From Nonomuraea guangzhouensis (GTDB taxonomy: Bacteria > Actinomycetota > Actinomycetes > Streptosporangiales > Streptosporangiaceae): a stretch of 64,000 nucleotides of DNA. Below, one piece after another: positions 49,245-57,232 of the stretch (position 1 is the stretch's first letter; the number at the start of each line of letters is the position of its first letter). Location: NCBI RefSeq assembly GCF_019396345.1, contig NZ_JAHKRM010000037.1, positions 62,001-126,000 on the forward strand, given 5' to 3'. The notes beneath the pieces are model-generated. The model saw nothing but the letters and a program-made list of their open reading frames with translations. It did no database searches and had not been told where the DNA came from. The position numbers and the translations under genes were made by a program.

Positions 49245-52049
49245 ATGCGTCGTTACTTCGTCACCGCGATCGTCGTCGCCCACGACGGCGGGCGCTGGCT
49301 CGGGGAGACCCTGCAGGCGGTGCTGGGCCAGAGCCGCAGGCCGGATCGGCTGGTCGGCGCCGACAACGGCAGCAGGGACGGCTCGGCCGACGTGCTGGCC
49401 AAGGCGCTCGGCTCCGGCAACGTGCTGAAACTGCCCCGCTCCACCGGGTTCGGCGAGGCGGTCGCCGAGGTGCTCGGCAAGTTGCCCGGCAGCGGCCAGG
49501 ACGAGTGGATCTGGCTGCTCCACGACGACTGCGCCCCCGACCACCGCGCACTCGAAATGCTGCTGCACGAAGCCCAGCACAGCCCAAAAGCGGCGGTGCT
49601 CGGTCCGAAACTCCGCGACTGGCTGGACCGCAGGCGACTGCTCGAAGTCGGCGTGACCGTCGACCGCACCGGGCGCAGGGACACCGGCCTGGAGCCCCGG
49701 GAGTTCGACCAGGGGCAGCACGACGGCACCCGCGAGGCGCTCTCGGTCTCCACTGCGGGCATGTTGATCCGCCGCGAGGTGTGGGACGAGGTCGGCGGCC
49801 TGGACCCGTTCTTCCCCCTCTTCCGCGACGACCTCGACCTCTGCTGGCGGGTGCGCAACGCCGGGCACCGGGTGCTGGTCGTCACCACGGCGATCGCCTG
49901 GCACGCCGAGGCGGCGACCCGCAGGCGGCGGCCCATCACGGTCAGCGGCGACCATCCGCGCAGGCTCGACCGGCGTAACGCGATCTTCGTCGTCATGGCG
50001 AACCTGCCGTTCCGCGCGCTGCTGGGCGCGCTGATCCGGAACGTCTTCGGCTCGTGCCTCCGCACGCTGCTCTATGTCGTCGGCAAGCAGCCCGCCAACG
50101 CGCTGGACGAGATGGTCGCGCTCGGCTCGATCCTGATCCACCCGACCCGGCTGCTCAAGGCCCGCCGCGCCCGCCGCCATGGCCGCAAAAAGGGATATAT
50201 CCGTATTAAGCGGTTGCTGACGCCGCGAGGCGCGGCCTACCGGCGGCTGGTCGACATGGTCCAGAGCTTCCTCGCCGGAGAGGGGCCCGTCGGCTCGGAA
50301 GGACGCCACCACTACGCCGCCGCCGACGAGGACGCCGAGGTGATGCCGTCCGACACCGGCGCCGTCAGGCGGTTCGTCGGCCGCCCGGGCGTGCTGCTCG
50401 TCGCCGCGCTCACCCTCGTCACGCTGGTGGCCGAACGCTCCCTGCTGGGCGGCGACCGGCTCGGCGGCGGCGCGCTGGTCCCCGTCACCGGCGACGCGGC
50501 CGACCTGTGGCGCTTCTACACCGAGGGCTTCCACGACATCGGCCTCGGTTCGACGGACTGGGCGCCGCCGTACGTCGCGGTGGTCGCCGCCCTGTCCACG
50601 CTGGCGTTCGGCAAGACCTGGCTGGCCGTCTCGGTGCTGCTGCTCGGCTCGGTGCCGCTGGCCGGGGCCTCCGCCTACCTGGCGACCCGCCGCATCATCC
50701 CCGAGGTGCCCGCCCGGGTCTGGCTGGCCGCCACGTACGCGCTGCTGCCGGTCGCGACGGGCGCGATCGCGGCCGGCCGGCTCGGCACGGCGGTGGTCTT
50801 CGTGCTGCTGCCGGTCTACGCCGCGCTCGCCACGAACCTCCTGTCCGGCGAGCGCCGCCGCGCCCGCCGCGCGGGCTGGGGCCTCGGCCTGCTGCTCGCG
50901 GTGGGCACGGCGTTCGTGCCGCTGGTCTACCCGCTGTTCGCGGTGCTCGGCGTGCTCGCCGCCGTGGCCTATGGCGGAGTACGGCGGGACGTGGTGACCT
51001 CGATGGCCATCGCCCTGACCGTCCCCGTGGCCCTGCTGTTCCCGTGGCTGGCCGGTCTGGTGCTCGACCCGGGCCGGCTGCTGCTCGAAGCCGGGCTGCA
51101 CGACGCCGCGCTGTCCGACCAGCAACTGGCTCCCGAGTCGCTGCTGGCCTTCAGCCCCGGAGGTCCCGGGCTGCCGCCGTTCTGGGTGACCGGCGGGCTG
51201 GTCATCGCCGCGCTGGCCGCGCTGCTCATGCGGGCGCAGCGGATGATCGTCGCGATCGGGTGGGGCGTCGCGGTGTACGGGGTGCTGGTCGCGATCCTGG
51301 CCAGCCGCGTCACCGTCGAGGGGGCACGGGCCTGGCCGGGTGTGCCGCTGGCGTTCGCCGCCACCGGGCTGCTCGTGCTCGTGGGGCTGACCGCGCACCG
51401 GCTGGCCGAGTCGCGCGCCGCCGGCGGGCCGCGCAGGCTGGGCGCCACGCTGGTCGTGGCGGTCGCGTTCAGCACGCCGGTGCTCGCCGCCGGGTTCTGG
51501 GTCGCCCAGGGGGTGCCGGGGCCGCTTCAGGGCAGCGCGGCCGATGTCATGCCCGCCCTGGCCGCGCTCAAGTCCCAGCACGGCGAGCGCACCCTGGTGA
51601 TCAGGGGCTCCGGCTTCACCGTGCTGCACGGGCGTACCCCGTTGATCGGCGAGGCGGAGCTGCCCGTCGCGTCGAAGACCCGCGCCCTGGTGGCCACCGC
51701 GGCCGAAGGCCTGGCCGGCGGGCGCGGCGGCAAGGACGCGGCCACGCTCGCGCGCTACGGAGTGGCGATGGTCGCGGTGGCCCCGCCCGTCGCGCCCGAA
51801 CTGGTCAAGGCCCTCGACTCGGAACCGTCGCTGGAACGCCTGAACCTGTCGGACGCGGGCGGGCTGTGGCGGCTCCTGGAGCCGCTCGGCCACGTGCCCG
51901 CGCAACCGGAGAGCGCCCTGCACCGCCCCTGGCTCTGGACGCAGGCCGCGCTGGTGCTGCTCGTGGCGGTGCTGGCCGCTCCGGGCAGACGCGAGCCCAC
52001 CGCCGAACGCGTCGAGTCGCCCGCCCCGGCCGCCCTGGTGAGTGTCTGA
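49245..52049 (+). CDS. GT2 glycosyltransferase fused to large membrane domain
   Basis: A 934-residue protein. Residues 1 to about 250 form a GT2 domain (VTAIVVAHDGGRWLGETLQAVLGQ, GADNGSRDGSADVL, WLLHDDCAPDHRAL, FRDDLDLCWRVRNAG). The rest has about twelve hydrophobic segments with a soluble C-terminal section. This GT2-membrane fusion lies upstream of DUF5719 and downstream of whiB, an arrangement I recall from Streptomyces. A role in cell-wall or cell-surface glycan synthesis is likely. AGGAG precedes ATG 49245. The stop overlaps the next gene (TGATG). Confidence 0.88.
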   Translation: MRRYFVTAIVVAHDGGRWLGETLQAVLGQSRRPDRLVGADNGSRDGSADVLAKALGSGNVLKLPRSTGFGEAVAEVLGKLPGSGQDEWIWLLHDDCAPDHRALEMLLHEAQHSPKAAVLGPKLRDWLDRRRLLEVGVTVDRTGRRDTGLEPREFDQGQHDGTREALSVSTAGMLIRREVWDEVGGLDPFFPLFRDDLDLCWRVRNAGHRVLVVTTAIAWHAEAATRRRRPITVSGDHPRRLDRRNAIFVVMANLPFRALLGALIRNVFGSCLRTLLYVVGKQPANALDEMVALGSILIHPTRLLKARRARRHGRKKGYIRIKRLLTPRGAAYRRLVDMVQSFLAGEGPVGSEGRHHYAAADEDAEVMPSDTGAVRRFVGRPGVLLVAALTLVTLVAERSLLGGDRLGGGALVPVTGDAADLWRFYTEGFHDIGLGSTDWAPPYVAVVAALSTLAFGKTWLAVSVLLLGSVPLAGASAYLATRRIIPEVPARVWLAATYALLPVATGAIAAGRLGTAVVFVLLPVYAALATNLLSGERRRARRAGWGLGLLLAVGTAFVPLVYPLFAVLGVLAAVAYGGVRRDVVTSMAIALTVPVALLFPWLAGLVLDPGRLLLEAGLHDAALSDQQLAPESLLAFSPGGPGLPPFWVTGGLVIAALAALLMRAQRMIVAIGWGVAVYGVLVAILASRVTVEGARAWPGVPLAFAATGLLVLVGLTAHRLAESRAAGGPRRLGATLVVAVAFSTPVLAAGFWVAQGVPGPLQGSAADVMPALAALKSQHGERTLVIRGSGFTVLHGRTPLIGEAELPVASKTRALVATAAEGLAGGRGGKDAATLARYGVAMVAVAPPVAPELVKALDSEPSLERLNLSDAGGLWRLLEPLGHVPAQPESALHRPWLWTQAALVLLVAVLAAPGRREPTAERVESPAPAALVSV

Positions 52050-53344
52050 TGAAGGCGTTCGTGGAGAACAGGTTCGGGCTGTTCCTGCTGGTCGTCGTCG
52101 CTCTCGGCGCACTGTACGGCGTCGCGTACGTGACCCGGCCGGCCCCGGCGCCGCCCAAGGCCGAAGGACCGCGCAAGGTGGCCGTGGAGTCGGTGACCGC
52201 CGTCTGCCCGGCGACCAAGGGTGAGCGGGTGAGTGTCTACCTGCCAGGCACCCTGTCCCACGAGCCGATGAAGGACGCCAAGCCGTACGTGGTGAACGGC
52301 TCGGGCGGGCTGGAGGCCGGATACACCACGCGGGTCGCCAAGGGCACCCGGCGCGGGCTCGCCGGGGTGCGCTGCGCCGTGCCGGGAGCCACGACCTGGC
52401 TTGTCGGCCCGGGCCCCACGGAGGCCGACGTCACGCTGCACCTCATGAACGCCGACCGGGCGCCCGCCCTGGCCGACGTCCAGATCTACGCGGCGGAGGG
52501 CGCGGTCTCCGCGGACCAGGGGCAGGGCCTGGAGATCCCGCCGGGCGGCCACAGCGCGATCGACCTCAAGACGCTCGCACCCTCGGCGAACGTGATGGCC
52601 GTCGGCGTCACCGTCGTCACCGGCCGGCTCGCGGTCGCCGCGGAGGCCGCGCTCGGCGGGAACGGCGTCGACTGGCTCCCCGCCGCCGAACCTCCGTCGA
52701 CCCGCGTCGTGGTCCCCGGCATACCGGGCGGAGGTGGCACGCGGAAGCTGCTGGTCGCCGCCCCGGGCGACGCCGACGCGACCGTGGCCATCCAGGCGGT
52801 GACCGAGGACGCCGCGTACGCGATGAAGGGCCGCGAGTCCATCGACGTCCCCGCCGGCAGCGTGGCCGCGCTCGACGTGACCACCGGCATCGGCGGGGAG
52901 GCAGCGGCGCTCGTGCTGACGTCGCGGACGCCCGTCGTGGCCGGCGTCGTCGTCACGGGCACGGGCGACAAACCGGATGTGGCGTTCACGGCCGGGACCC
53001 CGCCGCTCGACCTGGGCAGTGCGGTGGCGGCCAACGGCGCGGGGTCCCGGCTGGTCCTCACGGCGCCGGGGGCGGCGGGCCGGGTCAGCGTGCGGATCGT
53101 GCCGGCCGGGCAGTCGTTCGTGGTGGACGTGCCCGCCGGGCGGACCAGGAACGTGCCGCTCAAGGGCAAGGGGGAGTTCGGGGTGGTGGTCACCCCGGTC
53201 TCGGGGGAGGTGTACGGGGGGCGGGTGACGGAGGAGCGGCTGAAGAGCGGGCTGCTGATCACCGACCAACCGTTGGCACCCGCCCGGACCTGGACTCTGC
53301 TCCCTAAGCTGACGGACACATCGACCGTTGTGGTTCCCCGATAG
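52049..53344 (+). CDS. DUF5719-family exported protein
   Basis: A 431-residue protein with an N-terminal signal anchor (FGLFLLVVVALGALYGVAYV) and an extracellular beta-rich domain with many VxVxxG repeats. DUF5719 proteins are found directly after the GT2-membrane fusion in actinobacteria and may assist it. The start overlaps the previous stop (TGATG). The last 41 bases overlap the converging methyltransferase gene, whose insertion may have trimmed the original intergenic space. Confidence 0.8.
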   Translation: MKAFVENRFGLFLLVVVALGALYGVAYVTRPAPAPPKAEGPRKVAVESVTAVCPATKGERVSVYLPGTLSHEPMKDAKPYVVNGSGGLEAGYTTRVAKGTRRGLAGVRCAVPGATTWLVGPGPTEADVTLHLMNADRAPALADVQIYAAEGAVSADQGQGLEIPPGGHSAIDLKTLAPSANVMAVGVTVVTGRLAVAAEAALGGNGVDWLPAAEPPSTRVVVPGIPGGGGTRKLLVAAPGDADATVAIQAVTEDAAYAMKGRESIDVPAGSVAALDVTTGIGGEAAALVLTSRTPVVAGVVVTGTGDKPDVAFTAGTPPLDLGSAVAANGAGSRLVLTAPGAAGRVSVRIVPAGQSFVVDVPAGRTRNVPLKGKGEFGVVVTPVSGEVYGGRVTEERLKSGLLITDQPLAPARTWTLLPKLTDTSTVVVPR

Positions 53345-54479
53345 GCGTGCCGTCCAGGCATATCTGCTGGCCGTCAGGGGTGACCCTCATGCCGAAGCGG
53401 TCGCGGTCGGGCTCGCCCCAGCTCACCCAGCGGAAGTAGGCGTCGGTGACCTCCTCCCACAGAGGCCGTTGGCCGACCTGGTAGACCTCATACTCTGCGG
53501 TGTTGGGCCGCCACTCAACCATCGCTCGGGAGTATGGGTCGTCGGGGTCGGACACCCACATCCGGTAGAGCTCGCCGTCCTCGTCGGGTTCCGCACTGCC
53601 GTTCGAGGCCAAGCCGGTCAGCGCCGAAATGGCGAGATCCGCCCCAGGCGGAGCGTAGGCGACCGTGCGGGGGTCCACGCGCGTGGTGAAGTGATGTTTG
53701 TCCTCTGGGCCGCGCGCCAGGCGGGGTGCGACGGGACGTTGGGAGCGCATCATCATGTACGAGGCGAAGCCGAGGAAGCGGCCGTACGCGATGCCGTCCG
53801 GGGCTACGACGAGCCGCAGGGAGCTATTGTCGCCGAATCCTGGGCAGTAGGGCAGCACGATCTCCCCACCAGGGCGGCACTGCTCCACCCACGCGTATGG
53901 CACGGTGCGGATGCCGCAGGTGACGTGAACTCGATCGAACGGCGCCCGCTCCGGGCAGCCGGCCGCGCCGTCGCCGACGATCAGGTGCGGGTGCACCCCG
54001 GCCTCGCTCAGGTTCTTGGCGGCCCGCTCCGCCACCTGGGGATCGACTTCGATCGAGGTCACGTTCTCCTCGCCGACCAGATGGGCGAGCAAGGCGGCGG
54101 TCCAGCCGGTGCCCGTGCCGATCTCCAGCACTCGGCGCCCTGGCACGGTGTCCAGGAGTTGGAGCAGGTCGGCAACGGTGCTGGGAGCCGAGGCCGAGGA
54201 GGTGTAATCGCCCTCCTTCTCTCTGATGTCGGTGGTCCCGTCGTCAAGCTGGGTGACGATGGAGTGGGGCGAGTAGATCGCGTCCCACCAGGCGTCTGGG
54301 TTGGCATCGCGGTCGATGATGTAGGCACTGTCGGGGGTAGTCGGTACGGGGAGTCCGACCGAAGGGATGAACAGGTGGCGGGGCACCGCGCGGATCGCCT
54401 CTTTGACGCGTGGCCCGATGTCGTCGAACTCGTCGAGGTGCTCGATCAGGCGCTCGGCTCGCTGCGCCGTGTCGTCCAC
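53304..54479 (-). CDS. PIMT-homologous O-methyltransferase of imiditide (aspartimide RiPP) type
   Basis: A 391-residue protein. The PIMT core covers about residues 1-215: PRHLFIP, SSASAPSTVADLLQLL (PIMT-type substrate loop), the SAM motif VLEIGTGTGWTAALLA (117-132), SIEVDPQVA, and GDGAAGCPERAPFDRVHVTCGI. Unlike house-keeping PIMT (about 220 residues), it continues for about 170 residues to an end reading DRFGMRVTPDGQQICLDGTP, the kind of C-terminal extension seen on RiPP-associated PIMT homologues. GTG 54479 shares its first base with the TAG of the 48-residue peptide gene, so the two are translationally coupled. Expected chemistry: methyl-esterify an Asp of the peptide, which then cyclises to aspartimide. 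No lanthipeptide, lasso or ATP-grasp enzyme is adjacent. Confidence 0.82.
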   Translation of the reverse strand: MDDTAQRAERLIEHLDEFDDIGPRVKEAIRAVPRHLFIPSVGLPVPTTPDSAYIIDRDANPDAWWDAIYSPHSIVTQLDDGTTDIREKEGDYTSSASAPSTVADLLQLLDTVPGRRVLEIGTGTGWTAALLAHLVGEENVTSIEVDPQVAERAAKNLSEAGVHPHLIVGDGAAGCPERAPFDRVHVTCGIRTVPYAWVEQCRPGGEIVLPYCPGFGDNSSLRLVVAPDGIAYGRFLGFASYMMMRSQRPVAPRLARGPEDKHHFTTRVDPRTVAYAPPGADLAISALTGLASNGSAEPDEDGELYRMWVSDPDDPYSRAMVEWRPNTAEYEVYQVGQRPLWEEVTDAYFRWVSWGEPDRDRFGMRVTPDGQQICLDGTPIGEPQRSMCPSA

Positions 54480-54625
54480 TACTTCTTGCCGCCCTTCGAG
54501 TCGGCGCTGTGCGAGCCGGTGGAGGTCTTGTTCTGGTCCTTGTTGGATTCGGGTGCCCGGCCCGCGGCGGACTTCGGATCGAAGGCCTCGTCCTTGGGGC
54601 TGTCGGGCTTCTCGTGTCTGCCCAT
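54479..54625 (-). CDS. Putative imiditide precursor peptide (48 residues)
   Basis: A short gene directly before the PIMT homologue, with AAGGAG 6 bases before its ATG. The peptide is extremely polar: 10 Lys/Arg, 2 His and 8 Asp/Glu in 48 residues, no Cys, and a single Phe (F15). It begins MGRHEKPDSPKDEAFDPK and ends ADSKGGKK. Asp residues are at 8, 12, 16, 30 and 42. D8 and D42 are followed by Ser, favourable for aspartimide; D16 is followed by Pro, which cannot cyclise through the backbone nitrogen. Lack of Cys, Thr/Ser ring patterns or a leader-cleavage motif argues against a lanthipeptide or lasso precursor and fits the linear charged substrates of imiditide methyltransferases. Confidence 0.72.
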   Translation of the reverse strand: MGRHEKPDSPKDEAFDPKSAAGRAPESNKDQNKTSTGSHSADSKGGKK

Positions 54626-54662
54626 GGATGTTCTCCTTCACATCGAATGAACACTCACGGTA

Positions 54663-54692
54663 ATCGTATGGCTACTCTCTGCAACCAGGCAA
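54663..54692 (-). promoter_or_regulatory. Candidate promoter of the peptide-methyltransferase unit
   Basis: On the minus strand TTGCCT (54692-54687) and TACGAT (54668-54663) are separated by 18 bases and lie 37 bases before the peptide ATG. The surrounding 70 bases are less GC-rich than the flanks. Good fit to a housekeeping sigma promoter; not proven. Confidence 0.45.
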
Positions 54693-54732
54693 GCGAGTGC
54701 CAAGCTTTCGCCCGACAAGCCGATCTTCGTGG

Positions 54733-55173
54733 TCAGCGGCGGTCGTCGTAGCCCGGATCGACGGTCTCCGGTGACAGGCCGAGGAGTGTGGCCACCTGCT
54801 CGACCACCGTGTCGTGCACCAGTGCCCCCAGCGTGTCGCGGTCGCGGGCACGGGCCTCGAGCGGCCGCCGGTAGACGACGACCGCGGCCGGGTCCTGGCC
54901 GCGCGCGACGTCGGCGCGCCCGAACGGGATCGGCTCGGAGCCGGTGCTGGGGCCGTCGCCGAGCTCACTCAGCGGCGGCACCTCCTCGACCGCGAACTCC
55001 ACCGCCGCCAGCTGCTTGCCCCACTGCGGCCGGAGCCGGTCGACCGCGTCGAGGACGAGGTCGTCGAACCGTTCGCTACGCGATCTGGCGATCGGCACAT
55101 GGGAAGGGGCGAGGGGGCCGCGCATGCCGCGACCGTGCCGGTCACGCCGTCTGGGGCCACGCCGTTGGTTCAC
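54733..55173 (-). CDS. Metallopeptidase-family (zincin-like) protein with degenerate metal motif
   Basis: A 146-residue protein of the small 'metallopeptidase family' found beside DUF3499 and DUF5719 in actinobacteria. RRRDRHGRGMRGPLAP and RFDDLVLDAVDRL are its conserved N-terminal features. Where minigluzincin-like relatives have HExxH, this sequence reads VHDTVVEQVATLLGL, retaining one His and one Glu, so zinc binding and protease activity are doubtful. GTG 55173 includes the conserved RRRDRHGRG segment; ATG 55125 is an alternative start. It is divergent from the DUF3499 gene. Confidence 0.72.
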   Translation of the reverse strand: MNQRRGPRRRDRHGRGMRGPLAPSHVPIARSRSERFDDLVLDAVDRLRPQWGKQLAAVEFAVEEVPPLSELGDGPSTGSEPIPFGRADVARGQDPAAVVVYRRPLEARARDRDTLGALVHDTVVEQVATLLGLSPETVDPGYDDRR

Positions 55174-55308
55174 ACGGCAAGTGTACGGGGAGGCGGCTTC
55201 GGGGCATGTGGGGAGAAAGGCTGCGACAGGTGTCCGAATTGTGGCGACACGCTCGTTAAGAGCGCTCAGATAGTGGCGCCTCGCACTCTTACCAGATACG
55301 GTCCCTCC

Positions 55309-55677
55309 GTGAGCCCCGTCCGCCGCTGTTCCCGCACCGCTTGCAGCCAGCCTGCAGTCTTCACGCTCACGTACGTATACGCCGACTCGACCGCAGTTCT
55401 GGGCCCTCTGGCGACGTACGCCGAGCCACACTGTTACGACCTGTGCGCCGAACACGCCGAGCGGCTGACCGCTCCCCGCGGCTGGGAGGTGGTGCGGTTG
55501 CCCACGGACGGCACGTCGCCCAGCTCGGACGACCTCGAGGCGCTCGCCAACGCCGTCAGGGAGGCCGCCAGGCCCGCGCCGTCCGGCGGCGGCGAGCCGG
55601 TCGGCCAAGGGGTCGAAGTCGGGCGTAGGGGACACCTGCGCGTTCTGCGGTCCGCCCAGCAACATCGCGACCGGTAG
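55309..55677 (+). CDS. DUF3499-family small zinc-finger-like protein
   Basis: A 122-residue protein. VRRCSRTACSQPAVFTLTYVYADSTAVLGPL and EPHCYDLCAEHAERLTAPRGWEVVRL are the conserved DUF3499 core; two Cys pairs (C-x4-C and C-x3-C) plus His probably bind zinc. The C-terminal 40 residues are low-complexity. It is upstream of phosphomannomutase, as in other actinobacteria. The function is unknown. Confidence 0.8.
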   Translation: MSPVRRCSRTACSQPAVFTLTYVYADSTAVLGPLATYAEPHCYDLCAEHAERLTAPRGWEVVRLPTDGTSPSSDDLEALANAVREAARPAPSGGGEPVGQGVEVGRRGHLRVLRSAQQHRDR

Positions 55678-55718
55678 GCTCGTTCGTACACGTGACGACC
55701 TAGGGGCGGAGCTGGAGA

Positions 55719-57068
55719 GTGGGCGACCTCGCCAAGATCTTCAAGGCGTACGACGTTCGCGGTGTAGTGCCTGACGAGCTGGACGAGCAGACCGCCGAGG
55801 CCGTGGGGGCGGCCTTCGTCGAGGTGACCGGGGCCCGATCGGCCGTGGTCGCGCATGACATGCGGGAGTCCTCCGTGCCTCTGTCCGCCGCGTTCGTGCG
55901 CGGCGCGCGCTCGCGCGGCGCCGACGTGGTGCACGCCGGGCTGGGCTCCACCGATCTGCTCTACTACGCCAGCGGCAGCCTCGGGCTGCCCGGCGTGATG
56001 TTCACCGCCAGCCACAACCCGGCCCGATACAACGGCATGAAGATGTGCCGCGCGGGCGCGGTGCCGATCGGCGGCGACAGCGGTCTCGCCGAGATTCGCG
56101 ACCGCGCGGCCGAGCTGGTCGGCAGCACGGCCCCGCCGACCGGGTCGCTGATCGAGAAGGACCTGCTGCAGGGCTACGCCGACCACCTGCGCACGCTGGT
56201 CGACCTGTCGGGCGTGCGGCCGTTGAAGGTCGTCGCCGACGCGGGCAACGGCATGGGCGGTCACACCGTCCCCGCCGTCTTCGCGGGCCTGCCGATCGAG
56301 CTGGTCCCGCTCTACTTCGAGCTCGACGGCTCCTTCCCCAACCACGAGGCCAACCCGCTGGAGCCGGCCAACCTGCTCGATCTGCAGCGCGCCGTCCGCG
56401 AGACGGGCGCCGACATCGGGCTGGCCTTCGACGGCGACGCCGACCGGTGCTGGGTGATCGACGAGCGTGGCGAGTCCGTCTCGCCGTCGGCCGTCACCGC
56501 GCTGGTGGCCGTACGCGAGCTGGGCAAATATCCAGGCGCGACGATCATCCACAACCTGATCACGTCGGCCGGAGTGCCGGAGATCGTCCGCGAGCACGGC
56601 GGCGCGCCGGTGCGCACCCGCGTCGGCCACTCCTTCATCAAGGCCGAGATGGCCCGCACCGGCGCGGTGTTCGGCGGCGAGCACTCGGCCCACTACTACT
56701 TCCGCGACTTCTGGTACGCCGACTCCGGCATGCTCGCCGCGATGCACGTGCTGGCCGCCCTCGGCGAGCAGGACCGCCCGCTGTCGGAGCTGATCGGCGC
56801 CTACGCGCGCTACCACGCCTCGGGCGAGATCAACAGCACGGTCGCCGACCAGGACGCGGCCCTTCAGCGGGTACGCCGGGAGTTCGGCCCCAGGGGCACC
56901 GTCGACGAGCTCGACGGCCTGACCGTGACCGGCTCCGGCTGGTGGTTCAACCTGCGCGCCTCCAACACCGAGCCGCTGCTGCGGCTCAACGCCGAGGCGG
57001 CTGACGAGAGCAAGATGACGGCGATACGGGACGAGGTCCTCGCCATGGTAAGAGGGGTGTCAGTGTGA
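55719..57068 (+). CDS. manB: Phosphomannomutase/phosphoglucomutase
   Basis: A 449-residue alpha-D-phosphohexomutase. The phosphoserine loop is TASHNP at 96-101 (Ser98), the metal-binding loop is DGDADR near residue 237, and the C-terminal sugar-phosphate loop is RASNTEPLLRLN. It interconverts mannose-6-P and mannose-1-P (and probably the glucose forms), feeding GDP-mannose synthesis with the pyrophosphorylase at 36591. GTG 55719 has GGAG upstream. It overlaps the Trm112-like gene by 4 bases (GTGA), the first step of a tightly coupled three-gene unit. Confidence 0.92.
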   Translation: MGDLAKIFKAYDVRGVVPDELDEQTAEAVGAAFVEVTGARSAVVAHDMRESSVPLSAAFVRGARSRGADVVHAGLGSTDLLYYASGSLGLPGVMFTASHNPARYNGMKMCRAGAVPIGGDSGLAEIRDRAAELVGSTAPPTGSLIEKDLLQGYADHLRTLVDLSGVRPLKVVADAGNGMGGHTVPAVFAGLPIELVPLYFELDGSFPNHEANPLEPANLLDLQRAVRETGADIGLAFDGDADRCWVIDERGESVSPSAVTALVAVRELGKYPGATIIHNLITSAGVPEIVREHGGAPVRTRVGHSFIKAEMARTGAVFGGEHSAHYYFRDFWYADSGMLAAMHVLAALGEQDRPLSELIGAYARYHASGEINSTVADQDAALQRVRREFGPRGTVDELDGLTVTGSGWWFNLRASNTEPLLRLNAEAADESKMTAIRDEVLAMVRGVSV

Positions 57069-57232
57069 AGATCGACGACTGGCTGCTGGAGATCCTGGCC
57101 TGCCCGGCGTGCAAGTCACCGCTGCGCGCGGAGAGCGAGACCGAGGAGCTGGTCTGTACGGGTTGCGGCCTGATCTACCCGGTCAGGGATGACATCCCCG
57201 TCCTGCTCGTCGACGAGGCCAGGAAGCCGTGA
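57065..57232 (+). CDS. Trm112-family zinc-ribbon protein
   Basis: A 55-residue protein. Cys13/Cys16 (ACPAC) and Cys31/Cys34 (CTGC) form a zinc ribbon, followed by GLIYPVRDDIPVLLVDEA, the Trm112/YcaR signature. Family members activate or stabilise partner enzymes, classically methyltransferases. Both ends overlap neighbours by 4 bases (GTGA at each junction). Confidence 0.9.
   Translation: MKIDDWLLEILACPACKSPLRAESETEELVCTGCGLIYPVRDDIPVLLVDEARKP

Noticed and set aside
48576..52112. Very long minus-strand open frame (over 1,100 codons) opposite the GT2-membrane fusion
   Set aside because: Composition is Arg/Gly/His/Gln-rich without domains, and it lies antisense to clearly conserved genes; it is a GC-codon shadow.
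53304..54625. Lanthipeptide or graspetide cluster with PIMT tailoring
   Set aside because: No LanM/LanKC, cyclodehydratase or ATP-grasp gene is adjacent, and the peptide has no Cys.
54480..54641. Longer start for the PIMT-like methyltransferase at 54641
   Set aside because: This stretch reads as Arg/Gln-rich shadow of the 48-residue peptide, which has its own ribosome site; PIMT homology begins after GTG 54479.
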